Positions 18,292 through 27,069 of a stretch of 64,000 bases of DNA are shown piece by piece. Each line of letters opens with the position of its first letter. Position 1 is the stretch's first letter. Made by a program: the position numbers and the translations under genes. The notes below the pieces were generated by a model, which worked only from the letters and a program-made list of their open reading frames with translations, was not told the DNA's origin and searched no databases. This DNA comes from Sphingobacteriaceae bacterium (lineage in GTDB: Bacteria; Bacteroidota; Bacteroidia; B-17B0; Aurantibacillaceae): NCBI GenBank assembly GCA_002319075.1, contig NVQB01000001.1, positions 2,170,001 to 2,234,000 of the forward strand, in the 5' to 3' direction.

Positions 18292-19608
18292 ATGTCAGCA
18301 ACAGCAACAAAGTACGAAGCGTACAAAGTAAAAGACATCTCATTAGCAGAATGGGGTCGTAAAGAAATTAAATTGGCAGAAGAAGAAATGCCAGGATTGA
18401 TGTCACTTCGTGCAGAGTACGGTGCATCACAACCGTTAAAAGGAGCGCGTATTGCAGGTTGTCTGCACATGACTATTCAAACTGCTGTATTAATTGAAAC
18501 ACTAACAGCTTTAGGTGCTGAAGTTACCTGGAGTTCATGTAATATTTTCTCTACACAAGATCACGCAGCAGCAGCAATTGCAGCAGCGGGTATTCAGGTG
18601 TATGCCTGGAAAGGTATGACTGCTGAAGAGTTTGACTGGTGTATTGAACAAACCCTCTGGTTTGGCGAAAGTCGTCAGCCTTTAAATATGATCTTAGATG
18701 ACGGTGGTGATTTAACGAATATGGTTTTTGACCAATTTCCTGAATTAGCTGCTGGTATCCGCGGTTTATCTGAGGAAACTACCACGGGTGTTCACCGTTT
18801 ATACGAACGTATGAAAAACGGAACATTAATGTTACCTGCAATCAACGTTAACGATTCGGTTACCAAATCGAAATTTGATAACAAATACGGTTGCCGTGAA
18901 TCATTGGTAGACGCGATTCGTCGTGCTACTGATGTAATGATGGCCGGTAAAGTTGCAGTAGTTGCTGGTTATGGTGACGTTGGAAAAGGTTCTGCACAAT
19001 CTTTATCTTCTCAGGGCGTGCGTGTTATGGTAACTGAAATCGATCCTATCTGCGCTCTGCAAGCTGCAATGGACGGTTACCAGGTTGTAAAAATGGATAC
19101 CGCAGCTAAAATTGCTGATATTCTTGTAACAACTACCGGTAACAAAGACATTATTGTAGGCCGTCATTTTGAAATGATGAAACACGGTGCTATTGTTTGT
19201 AACATCGGTCACTTCGATACAGAGATCGATATGGCATGGTTAAACAAAACTTACGGTAAAACTAAAGATGTAATTAAACCACAAGTTGATAAATACACAA
19301 TCAACGGTAAAGATATTATCGTTTTAGCCGAAGGACGTTTAGTTAACTTAGGTTGCGCTAACGGTCATCCAAGTTTTGTAATGAGTAATTCATTCACAAA
19401 CCAAACGATGGCTCAAATTGAATTATGGACAAACACAGCAGCATACGAGAAAAAAGTATACGTGTTACCAAAAATTCTTGATGAAAAAGTAGCGCGTTTA
19501 CACCTTGCCAAAATTGGTGTTGAATTAGACACTTTAAATAAAGATCAGGCTGATTATATTGGTGTAAAAGTAGAGGGTCCATTCAAATCGGACGCTTACA
19601 GATACTAA
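18292..19608 (+). CDS. ahcY: Adenosylhomocysteinase
   Basis: Reversible hydrolysis of S-adenosylhomocysteine to adenosine and homocysteine, clearing the product of methyl transfers. The 438 residues contain [33 protein letters not shown], the NAD-binding [13 protein letters not shown] and the C-terminal [15 protein letters not shown]. Length fits the shorter bacterial form. Monocistronic with its own promoter and a strong terminator. Codon choice is more biased to frequent codons than in its neighbours, consistent with high expression. Confidence 0.98.
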   Translation: MSATATKYEAYKVKDISLAEWGRKEIKLAEEEMPGLMSLRAEYGASQPLKGARIAGCLHMTIQTAVLIETLTALGAEVTWSSCNIFSTQDHAAAAIAAAGIQVYAWKGMTAEEFDWCIEQTLWFGESRQPLNMILDDGGDLTNMVFDQFPELAAGIRGLSEETTTGVHRLYERMKNGTLMLPAINVNDSVTKSKFDNKYGCRESLVDAIRRATDVMMAGKVAVVAGYGDVGKGSAQSLSSQGVRVMVTEIDPICALQAAMDGYQVVKMDTAAKIADILVTTTGNKDIIVGRHFEMMKHGAIVCNIGHFDTEIDMAWLNKTYGKTKDVIKPQVDKYTINGKDIIVLAEGRLVNLGCANGHPSFVMSNSFTNQTMAQIELWTNTAAYEKKVYVLPKILDEKVARLHLAKIGVELDTLNKDQADYIGVKVEGPFKSDAYRY

Positions 19609-19716
19609 ACGCTGCGCTCAGGCTGGCTCAAAAGATCTTTAACTCTTTTGCCCTGCTAAGTTTGACGTATCCATAGCACTCGAAGTGACAATTCACTTCC
19701 TGGCGAATAGCTTCAT

Positions 19717-19749
19717 AAAACCCCCAACATTGCTGTTGGGGGTTTTTTA
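19717..19749 (+). terminator. Terminator of ahcY
   Basis: AAAACCCCCAAC (19717-19728) pairs perfectly with GTTGGGGGTTTT (19735-19746) around a 6-nt loop, followed by T's. It lies about 110 bp past the ahcY stop; the stretch between holds no ORF I can support. Confidence 0.9.
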
Positions 19750-19829
19750 TTGACCGAAAAACCTTTGCATTTAAGAACCCCCCTTTTTCCGAAAAATCTT
19801 ACATATGAAAAGAAGGCAGTGAATTCCAA

Positions 19830-19860
19830 TTTATTAGCGCTGCCTCTCTCCGTAATTTTG
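19830..19860 (+). promoter_or_regulatory. Putative promoter of the large T9SS protein gene
   Basis: TAATTTTG at 19853-19860 matches the -7 element exactly; TTTA at 19830-19833 lies 19 nt upstream as an imperfect -33. The start codon is 25 nt downstream. Confidence 0.55.
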
Positions 19861-19885
19861 TTGGGACGATAAACTCAGATATAAA

Positions 19886-22800
19886 ATGAAAAAGGACTTT
19901 ACAAAAGTATTTAAAACATTGGTGCTTAGTTGTGCCTTTGCTATTTCAAATCATTTGATATCACAGATCAGTATTACTGCTGTGCCTTTTACGCCAGCTT
20001 CAACAGATTTTAATTCCTTTAATCCAAACAGTGCCTCTAATGCCACTGCCACTATTCCAGCCGGTTGGTCTTTATCAAGTAGTGGAACTCCCGCCTATAA
20101 CGGTCAGTCTATATCCGGACCTTCTGCCGGAGGTTATTGGTCGTACACTTACCTTCTTTCAGGAGACTATAACCTTGGGGGTTTGCGTGATGCCTCTGTA
20201 GGCAATATTACTTACCATGTTGATTATGTAAACAATACAGGCGGGTTAATTACAAGCCTGGTTTTATCGTGGGATTATGAGCAATGGCGCTTTGCGAATT
20301 TTTCGGGTTGGAGCTGCTTTGGAACAGGCGCTTTAGCAGGTAATTCTGTTTTAACTACGAAAGGATATATTGGAGCGAACAATAGTTTTTTAAATCCGGC
20401 AACTTCTACTCCGCTAGCCACTTTTACACTATCAGGTCTGTCTATCGCGAATGGAGACACATTCGGCATCTCCTGGATTACCAACGATGACACTGGTGCA
20501 GATAATGGTATCGCTATCGATAATTTTTCGCTTAATGCTTTTGCCACTCCTTCTATAACACTTGCTAATCAGACTATAGCTGCGGGAAACATGTATCAAA
20601 CTTCCGTAAATAATGTCCTTTACAGAACGGATGTAACCGTTGCTGTTAGTCCCGCTACATTAACCTCAGCGGTTCTTGCCACCAGCGGCACTTACCTGTC
20701 GTCGAACATTAGTAATTTAAAACTATGGTATTCTACAAACGCTGTATTCTCAACATCCACAGCCACTTTGCTTTCAACAAAAACAACTGGTCTTGGAACC
20801 GGCGCAAAAACTTTTTCAGGACTTTCTCAAAGATTTGACATTGGAACATCTTATGTGTTTATGACAACCGATGTACCCTGCGCTACCACACCAGGAAATA
20901 TAATTGGAGTAAATGCGATGACCCTCGGAAATTTTTCTTTTGCCAATGGTACTAAAACAGGGTCTGGATTCACAGCGACAGGATCTCAGTCTATAACCGC
21001 ATTAACTCTGAATGCCGTGGCAAATCAATCTATTTGTTCCGGCAAATCTGTTGCGGCGATAAATTTTGTAACCTTTCCTTCCGGAAGTACTGTTAATTGG
21101 GCCAATACAAATACTTCTACAGGACTTGCCGCAACCGGAAGCGGTAACATTTCTTCTTATGCGGCGCCTGCAGTATCTTCTAATGAAAACGCCACTATAT
21201 CAGCAACCATTTCTAATGGTGCTTGCATTGGTACATCAAGCTCATTCAATCTCCAGATTAAAAAAACTAATCAGGCTAATAGTGCCTGGACAGGGGCTGT
21301 CTCTTCCGACTGGACAGACTCCGACAACTGGAGTAACTGTGTTTGCGGCAGTGCCACTGATGTAACCGTTTCCACCACCGGATCTAATCCGGTTATTAAT
21401 AGTACCGCGAACGTGAAAAATATTCAGATTAATGCGGGATCAAGCTTATCCGTTCAAAGTTCACAGGCTCTGAATGTTCAGGGAAATTGGGTAAACAATG
21501 GCAGTTTTAATGCCCAACAAGGCTCTGTAATTCTTTCTGGTACCACTCCGCAGACTTTATCAGGAAGCAGCACAACCTCTTTCTACGATCTTGTTTTAAG
21601 TAATTCTAATGGCGCCTTCTTATCTTCCGTACAACAAATAAGAGGAACACTTTATTTGAATTCAGGAGTATTTAATACTAATGACCTTTTAACCTTGGCT
21701 GCAAACGCTACAGAATCAGGTAAAATAGGCCCAATTAATGCGAGCGCTGATATTATCAATAAAGTAACCGTGCAACAGTATGCGCCGGGTGGAGCAACAG
21801 GCTGGGCGTTATTAGGTTCACCCATTTCTTCTTCTCTAACTATGGCTGACTGGAATGATAATTTCCCTATTACTTGCCTAACTTGTCCTGACGGTTATAT
21901 GAACTTTCCATCGATCTATACTTATAACGAAAGTACTCCTGGTGATAACAGCAATCCGGCAAAATATACTCCTATAACAAGCATTACAGACCATATAACG
22001 CCTGGAGTTGGTTACTGGGCGTATATTGGAAACGGTTCTACCACTACTTCGGCCATAAATTTTGATGTGTTTGGAAATGTTGCGAAAAGTACCTGTTTGA
22101 GTTGCACGGGTGACATTACTATTCCCTTGTCTTTTACTTCGAATAACGGACTTGCTGATGATGGATGGAATTTGATAAGCAATCCGCTTCCTTCTCCTAT
22201 AAGCTGGACAGCATTAAGAAATGGTAATCCAGATGTGGATGATGCCATCTATGTTTATAACCAGGATCTTAATAATGGTCAGGGCGCACATACCAGTTTT
22301 ATTAATGGTGTAAGCAGCGATATTTCTGGTGGTGTATCTGATAATATTGGTATGTGCCAGGGTTTTTATGTACACGCAAAAGCCAATACCACTTTAACTG
22401 CAGGAGAAGATGTAAAGACAGATTCAAATCCTGCTTTTTTACGTCCTGCGGCCACCAAACCTATTTTTAGACTGGCTATGCATTCCTCTTCGTCACAGGA
22501 TATGACCACTTTTTATTTTCAGCAAGGTGGTACAACTCATTTTCAAAATGATTTTGATGCGTACAAATTAAATTTTTCGTCAGGCGCATATATTGGGAGT
22601 ATGAGTGATTCTATACTGACGAGCATTAGCGGGCTACCTGAATTGACTGCTAACACGTCTGTTTTGGTTAAGGTCATTACGCCTTCCACTGAGAGCTTTA
22701 CTTTTTCTTCTTTAACGAAAGATTTTCCTACAGGTGTTTGTGTGAAACTTTATGACAGTTATACAGGCGCATCTACAAACATTTTAACCAATAGTTATGT

Positions 22801-23635
22801 TTGCACCCTATACGATACAACAACTGTTTCACGCTTTAAAATCAGCTTCTATTCTACTATTTCAACTGGAATAAGTCATATCAACCAACCAAGCTGCAAT
22901 TCCTTAAACGGCTTTGTCAGTGCTAATGGCTCAGGTAATGGTCCGTGGGATTATGTTTGGAAAAGCGGTAATACTGTAGTTAAAACGAGTTTAAATAAAG
23001 CAACAAGTGATAGTCTCACAAATTTAAATGGTGGAAATTATTCTGTTGAAATTATTAACTCAGGAGGTTGCGATCATTTTTTAAAATCTTTTACGGTTGA
23101 TCTTATTTCTGTTTCGAATGCTTCTTTTAGCGCTGACAGTTATCAAACCACTCTTTCAAATGCAGGCCTGATAAACTTTGTAAATCAATCTGGTAATTCA
23201 CAATTCAGTTCCTGGGAATTTGGCGATAACAGCGGCACCTTCTTTGTTCCGTCGCCTTCTCACAACTACACTTCGCCAGGTACTTATACGGTAAAATTAA
23301 TCACAGAAAGTAACACCCATTGTAAAGATACTGCTCAACAAGTAATAGTTGTCGTTGATGACGTAACCGCACTCAAATCATTTTCTAAAAACAATGAGGT
23401 TACATTAAGCACACTTTCACGCGGAAATTATGAACTAGCCATTTCTTTCGCCGATGCAAAAGATATAGAGATCAGTTTATTTGATTTGAGAGGCACGCTT
23501 CTTCAAAAAACCGATCTGAATCAGGTAAGCACGCTTCGTCACAGCATAGATCTGCAAGATCTTTCTCCAGGCATGTATCTTTTGAAAACAAACTCTGGTA
23601 AAGACTTTCAAAAGACCTTTAAACTACTAAAATAA
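19886..23635 (+). CDS. Large secreted T9SS protein with PKD domain
   Basis: A 1249-residue secreted protein. Signal peptide (about 1-26); then Ser/Thr/Asn-rich beta domains: one near 30-225, Ig-like segments near 230-365 and 370-465, a strand-rich region from about 470, and a PKD domain near 1080-1160 (SWEFGDNSG, PSPSHNYTSPGTYTVKL). The last 80 residues are a T9SS type A sorting domain (SLFDLRGTLLQ, LSPGMYLLKT), which directs export across the outer membrane. No catalytic motif is visible, so an adhesive or structural role is likely. From about residue 860 it is paralogous to the next gene. Confidence 0.88.
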   Translation: MKKDFTKVFKTLVLSCAFAISNHLISQISITAVPFTPASTDFNSFNPNSASNATATIPAGWSLSSSGTPAYNGQSISGPSAGGYWSYTYLLSGDYNLGGLRDASVGNITYHVDYVNNTGGLITSLVLSWDYEQWRFANFSGWSCFGTGALAGNSVLTTKGYIGANNSFLNPATSTPLATFTLSGLSIANGDTFGISWITNDDTGADNGIAIDNFSLNAFATPSITLANQTIAAGNMYQTSVNNVLYRTDVTVAVSPATLTSAVLATSGTYLSSNISNLKLWYSTNAVFSTSTATLLSTKTTGLGTGAKTFSGLSQRFDIGTSYVFMTTDVPCATTPGNIIGVNAMTLGNFSFANGTKTGSGFTATGSQSITALTLNAVANQSICSGKSVAAINFVTFPSGSTVNWANTNTSTGLAATGSGNISSYAAPAVSSNENATISATISNGACIGTSSSFNLQIKKTNQANSAWTGAVSSDWTDSDNWSNCVCGSATDVTVSTTGSNPVINSTANVKNIQINAGSSLSVQSSQALNVQGNWVNNGSFNAQQGSVILSGTTPQTLSGSSTTSFYDLVLSNSNGAFLSSVQQIRGTLYLNSGVFNTNDLLTLAANATESGKIGPINASADIINKVTVQQYAPGGATGWALLGSPISSSLTMADWNDNFPITCLTCPDGYMNFPSIYTYNESTPGDNSNPAKYTPITSITDHITPGVGYWAYIGNGSTTTSAINFDVFGNVAKSTCLSCTGDITIPLSFTSNNGLADDGWNLISNPLPSPISWTALRNGNPDVDDAIYVYNQDLNNGQGAHTSFINGVSSDISGGVSDNIGMCQGFYVHAKANTTLTAGEDVKTDSNPAFLRPAATKPIFRLAMHSSSSQDMTTFYFQQGGTTHFQNDFDAYKLNFSSGAYIGSMSDSILTSISGLPELTANTSVLVKVITPSTESFTFSSLTKDFPTGVCVKLYDSYTGASTNILTNSYVCTLYDTTTVSRFKISFYSTISTGISHINQPSCNSLNGFVSANGSGNGPWDYVWKSGNTVVKTSLNKATSDSLTNLNGGNYSVEIINSGGCDHFLKSFTVDLISVSNASFSADSYQTTLSNAGLINFVNQSGNSQFSSWEFGDNSGTFFVPSPSHNYTSPGTYTVKLITESNTHCKDTAQQVIVVVDDVTALKSFSKNNEVTLSTLSRGNYELAISFADAKDIEISLFDLRGTLLQKTDLNQVSTLRHSIDLQDLSPGMYLLKTNSGKDFQKTFKLLK

Positions 23636-23656
23636 ACTTTTTATCAGCGAAATTTT

Positions 23657-23686
23657 AAACTCCCGAACTTTGTTCAGGAGTTTTTA
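23657..23686 (+). terminator. Terminator after the large T9SS gene
   Basis: AAACTCC-CGAAC pairs with GTTC-AGGAGTTT across a tiny loop (23657-23684) and is followed by T's; 20 bp past the stop. Confidence 0.8.
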
Positions 23687-23776
23687 GTTGGATCCTTTTC
23701 AGATTCCAATTACTCTGATTCATTGCGCATGTAAGATTCACAGCGTTTCCGACAAAATATTCACTCCAGGTCTCAA

Positions 23777-23784
23777 TACATTTG
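23777..23784 (+). promoter_or_regulatory. Putative -7 element of the second T9SS gene
   Basis: TACATTTG matches the Bacteroidota -7 consensus 19 nt before the ATG at 23803. I see no good -33 element at the usual distance. Confidence 0.4.
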
Positions 23785-23802
23785 ACTCATAAACTTACCA
23801 TT

Positions 23803-25062
23803 ATGAAGCTCATTTACGCCACTTTACTTTTCGTATTATTATTGAGTTCGAAAACCATCAGCTCACAGTCTGCCAGTCCCGTGGTAAGACTCTTTATGAA
23901 TACTTCTGGTTTTAACGATGAGACTGTATTTTATTTCCAACAAGGTGGCACAACAGCTTTTCAATCTGATATGGATGCTTACAAGTTAATTCCTAATCAA
24001 GGTCAATTTCCTTACATGGGAAGTTTAAGTGATTCTGTTTTAACAAGCATCAGTGGTTTACCTCCATTACCTGTTAATCTTACTATCGCTGTTAAAGCTA
24101 TTAGTCCTGCAACAAAAAGTTTTACTTTTTCAGCAGAATCTACAGATTTTCCTGGCAGCGTTTGTGTAAGTTTATTTGATTGCTATACAGGTATAAGCAC
24201 AAATATTCTTGCGGATAAATATGTTTGTACACTGTACGATACAACTACTTGCGCACGGTTCAAAATGAAATTTTTTACCTCGCTGGCACAAGGTATCAGC
24301 TCACTTAAACAGCCTGCTTGCAGCTCCCCGCAAGGTGGCTTAATCGTAGCTGCGGGCTCAGGTTCTGGTCCCTGGAATTTTGAGTGGAGTATTGGAGATA
24401 GCGTGATCAAAACCTGCTATAACAAAACAGTTTCCGATTCGCTAAACAATTTATCTGGCGGCATGTATTCACTAAAAGTTAGTAACGTCGGTCAATGTTC
24501 TGCCTTTACGAGAAATTTTGAAATCATTAGCGTAGTTATTCCCAGTGCTTCTTTTGTTGCAGATTCTTATACAACCTCTCTTTCTGATCTTGGAAAAATC
24601 AGTTTTACAAATACTTCCTCAGGAAATCAAATTAACAGCTGGGAATTTGGGGATAATAGCGGCACCTGGTTTATGCCGAATGCAAGCCACAATTACATTT
24701 CTTCAGGTACTTACACGGTTACTTTAACAACCGAAAGCATTCATCATTGCAGGACAAGTTCAAGTAAACTAATAACCGTAATTGATGATGTAACAGGCAT
24801 GTCAGAATTGGATCTTAATAACCAGGTTCTAATAGCCACACTTTCACAAGGCAATTACGAATTAAAGTTTCAACTTAAACAGATGACGGATGTGCAATTG
24901 TATATCACCGACTTAAAAGGATCTATTATACAAAGCTCAGAACTCAGAAATATTAGTTCGGCTAGTCAGGCGATTAACCTGAGCTCATCGCCACAAGGAA
25001 TTTATATAGTAAAGCTCGTGAGTAAAGAGGGTGCTCAGAAAAACTTTAAAGTCATCAACTAA
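23803..25062 (+). CDS. Secreted T9SS protein with PKD domain, paralogue of the preceding gene
   Basis: 419 residues from ATG 23803, chosen over an upstream TTG because it starts a clean signal peptide (MKLIYATLLFVLLLSS). The mature protein aligns end to end with the last third of the preceding protein: shared blocks include YFQQGGTT, SVLTSISGLP, YVCTLYDTTT, SWEFGDNSGT and the C-terminal NYEL...LKGSI sorting domain. The N-terminal domains of the larger protein are missing. It therefore looks like a partial tandem duplication that gained its own signal peptide, or the conserved core to which the larger protein added domains. Confidence 0.85.
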   Translation: MKLIYATLLFVLLLSSKTISSQSASPVVRLFMNTSGFNDETVFYFQQGGTTAFQSDMDAYKLIPNQGQFPYMGSLSDSVLTSISGLPPLPVNLTIAVKAISPATKSFTFSAESTDFPGSVCVSLFDCYTGISTNILADKYVCTLYDTTTCARFKMKFFTSLAQGISSLKQPACSSPQGGLIVAAGSGSGPWNFEWSIGDSVIKTCYNKTVSDSLNNLSGGMYSLKVSNVGQCSAFTRNFEIISVVIPSASFVADSYTTSLSDLGKISFTNTSSGNQINSWEFGDNSGTWFMPNASHNYISSGTYTVTLTTESIHHCRTSSSKLITVIDDVTGMSELDLNNQVLIATLSQGNYELKFQLKQMTDVQLYITDLKGSIIQSSELRNISSASQAINLSSSPQGIYIVKLVSKEGAQKNFKVIN

Positions 25063-25568
25063 TTATTTTTCTTTTGCAGACTTCGGATCATTTCTCCGAA
25101 GTCTTGCTTTTTAAGCATAGCGTTAATGCTTTGTACAATCCTCCCCGCCTTAGTATCTATACCCTTTGCTGCGTTGATGTGATTGTGAAAATAATTTTGG
25201 TGAGCCATAGTCAAAGAATTAAACTGAGCTAAAGCAAGTGGTTCTTCTTTCAGTGCATCAAGAAAGTCTTGTGATTTTAAAACACCCGAATTGTCTTTTT
25301 CGAACTTAACAGAAACCAGCGCGCCCTCGTTCTTTCCAAGTTTTTTCCGAATTTCGGCTTTTAAAACTAGTATAAAGTTTCCTTCACCGCTTGGGAAACA
25401 AGTCATGCGTTCAAACTTAACGTCATCCACCAGGCCCTTTATCCTGAACTCTTTCCTGTTTTTAAGTTTTAGTTTTGTGATGATATCCGGGGGAACTTCC
25501 ACATAATGCCAGCCGGTTTGCTGACCTTTAGTGTTGAATTTTTGGATGGACGCTTTGAAGGAATGCAT
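25059..25568 (-). CDS. DUF1905/YdeI-OmdA family protein
   Basis: 169 residues from ATG 25568 (a TTG lies six bases upstream). The N-terminal DUF1905 domain (about 5-90) includes GWHYVEVPPDI and FRIKGLVDDVKFERM. The C-terminal part has the YdeI/OmdA 'bacteriocin-protection' helix features (FLDALKEEPLALAQFNSLT). The biochemical function of the family is not established. Its 3' end overlaps the convergent T9SS gene by 4 nt and contains that gene's terminator. Confidence 0.8.
   Translation of the reverse strand: MHSFKASIQKFNTKGQQTGWHYVEVPPDIITKLKLKNRKEFRIKGLVDDVKFERMTCFPSGEGNFILVLKAEIRKKLGKNEGALVSVKFEKDNSGVLKSQDFLDALKEEPLALAQFNSLTMAHQNYFHNHINAAKGIDTKAGRIVQSINAMLKKQDFGEMIRSLQKKNN
25078..25109 (+). 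terminator. Terminator embedded in the 3' end of the convergent gene
   Basis: AGACTTCGGA (25078-25087) and TCCGAAGTCT (25095-25104) form a perfect 10-bp stem with a 7-nt loop, followed by TGCTTTTT. It lies 16 bp past the T9SS stop and inside the coding end of the OmdA-like gene. Confidence 0.75.
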
Positions 25569-25689
25569 TGTCAAATATAGAACATGTAAGTTGTATATGG
25601 AAGCTTGTGCCTTGTCTTAATGCCTATTTGTTCGCTCTCTAGCTTACAGGCAAGGTGCAGTTTACAAGTTACCACCTGCAATTCTGTAT

Positions 25690-26934
25690 CTAAACCTTCT
25701 GCAATTCAATAACGGTAATCTCAGGCCAAATGCCCAAACGTCCTGGATATCCTAAAAATCCAAGCCCACGGTTAACGTATAAAAATTGCTTGCCTTCACG
25801 ATAAAGTCCAGCCCACTCTTTATAGATCCACTTTGCAGGACTCCATTTAAACCCAGGAATTTCAATTCCCAATTGCATGCCATGTGTGTGACCACTTAAA
25901 GTAAGATCAATACTTCCGTACTCCGGACGCACTTGTTTGTCCCAATGGCTTGGATCATGGCTCATCAAAATTTTATAGGGATAAATCTCTGTTCCTTTAT
26001 AAGCCTGATCTAATTTACCATAGCGGGGAAAACGCAGACTACCACCCCAATTTTCAATTCCTAATAACCCAATTTGCTGACCATTTTTTTCAATAGGAAC
26101 ATGTTCGTTCATTAAAAGTTTCCAGCCAAAAGATGCTTGAAGTTGTTTAAGTTTATCAAGGTTATCTTTCTTCTGCTGCGGTGTTTCCCACTCCACATAA
26201 TCGCCGTAATCATGATTTCCAAGCACAGAAAAAACACCATGCGGCGCTTTTAGACGGCGAAACGAATCTTCATAACCTAGTGTTTCGTCTGCTACGTTAT
26301 TTACAAGATCGCCCGTAAATAAAATTAAGTCGGGGTTCTGTTTTAAAACAATATCAAAAGCTTTGTTTATAGGATCTTTATCCATAAATGAACCTATATG
26401 AATATCCGAAAGTTGAACGATTTTAAATCCGTTAAACTCCTCAGGCAAATTCGGGGCAGGCACCTTTACATTGTGAACCCTGTATTTATAAGCTCCACGT
26501 ACTATGCCGTACAAAAAGCCAATAGCCGGAATCACGGTAAATGTAATGGCTACCTGGCTTAAAAATTTTAACCTGCTAATGCCTTCGGTGGCCGTAGCGG
26601 TTTCTGTCGGTTTATCTTTAAATAAAGATATTATCCAGCGTAAAAGCCTAATGAGATCGTCGATAATTAAAAAGGTACATCCTAACAGTTTGCAAACAAT
26701 GATGATAAAAGCAGCCGAAGAAATAAATCTCAAAAAAGTATTCCATTTTCCCGGAGGATAAACAATAGCCATTAATCCAATTGCTATGCTAAATCCAGCG
26801 AAAACGTATGCTGTCCATAAAATCCAATGTTTTCTGCTTTGAGAAAAATCCTGCGCAAAGGTTTTAACCGCCTGTAAGAAATAAAATTCTATCAGGAGTA
26901 TGATAATAAAAAATATAATAAATCTACCTGTCAT
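25690..26934 (-). CDS. Membrane metallophosphoesterase (YkuE-like)
   Basis: A 414-residue protein with about five N-terminal transmembrane helices (1-150) and a calcineurin-like phosphoesterase domain (about 165-410). The metal-binding motifs are QLSDIHIGSF, GDLVNN, GNHDYGDY, SHDPSHW and SGHTHGMQLG. Related YkuE proteins are placed in the envelope; the substrate is unknown. An exact -7 element, TACATTTG, lies at 26942-26949 on the minus strand, only 7 bp ahead of the ATG, so the transcript may have almost no leader. Confidence 0.9.
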   Translation of the reverse strand: MTGRFIIFFIIILLIEFYFLQAVKTFAQDFSQSRKHWILWTAYVFAGFSIAIGLMAIVYPPGKWNTFLRFISSAAFIIIVCKLLGCTFLIIDDLIRLLRWIISLFKDKPTETATATEGISRLKFLSQVAITFTVIPAIGFLYGIVRGAYKYRVHNVKVPAPNLPEEFNGFKIVQLSDIHIGSFMDKDPINKAFDIVLKQNPDLILFTGDLVNNVADETLGYEDSFRRLKAPHGVFSVLGNHDYGDYVEWETPQQKKDNLDKLKQLQASFGWKLLMNEHVPIEKNGQQIGLLGIENWGGSLRFPRYGKLDQAYKGTEIYPYKILMSHDPSHWDKQVRPEYGSIDLTLSGHTHGMQLGIEIPGFKWSPAKWIYKEWAGLYREGKQFLYVNRGLGFLGYPGRLGIWPEITVIELQKV

Positions 26935-26941
26935 AAGGCTT

Positions 26942-26949
26942 CAAATGTA
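26942..26949 (-). promoter_or_regulatory. Putative -7 element of the metallophosphoesterase gene
   Basis: TACATTTG on the minus strand fits TAnnTTTG. A TTTG exists upstream but about 25 nt away, longer than usual. Confidence 0.4.
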
Positions 26950-27069
26950 CTAATTCCAAAAAGTCCGGTATTTACAAATCAATGTTAATTAATTCCAAAA
27001 TCGGCCAACTGTACCAACGGAGTTTCTTTTAAATTTGAATAATAATCAATTTTGTAGTCTATTTCAATC

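Noticed and set aside
19609-19716. Small gene or RNA between ahcY and its terminator
   Set aside because: No ORF or strong structure beyond a short AGTGA/TCACT repeat; probably just 3' untranslated sequence.
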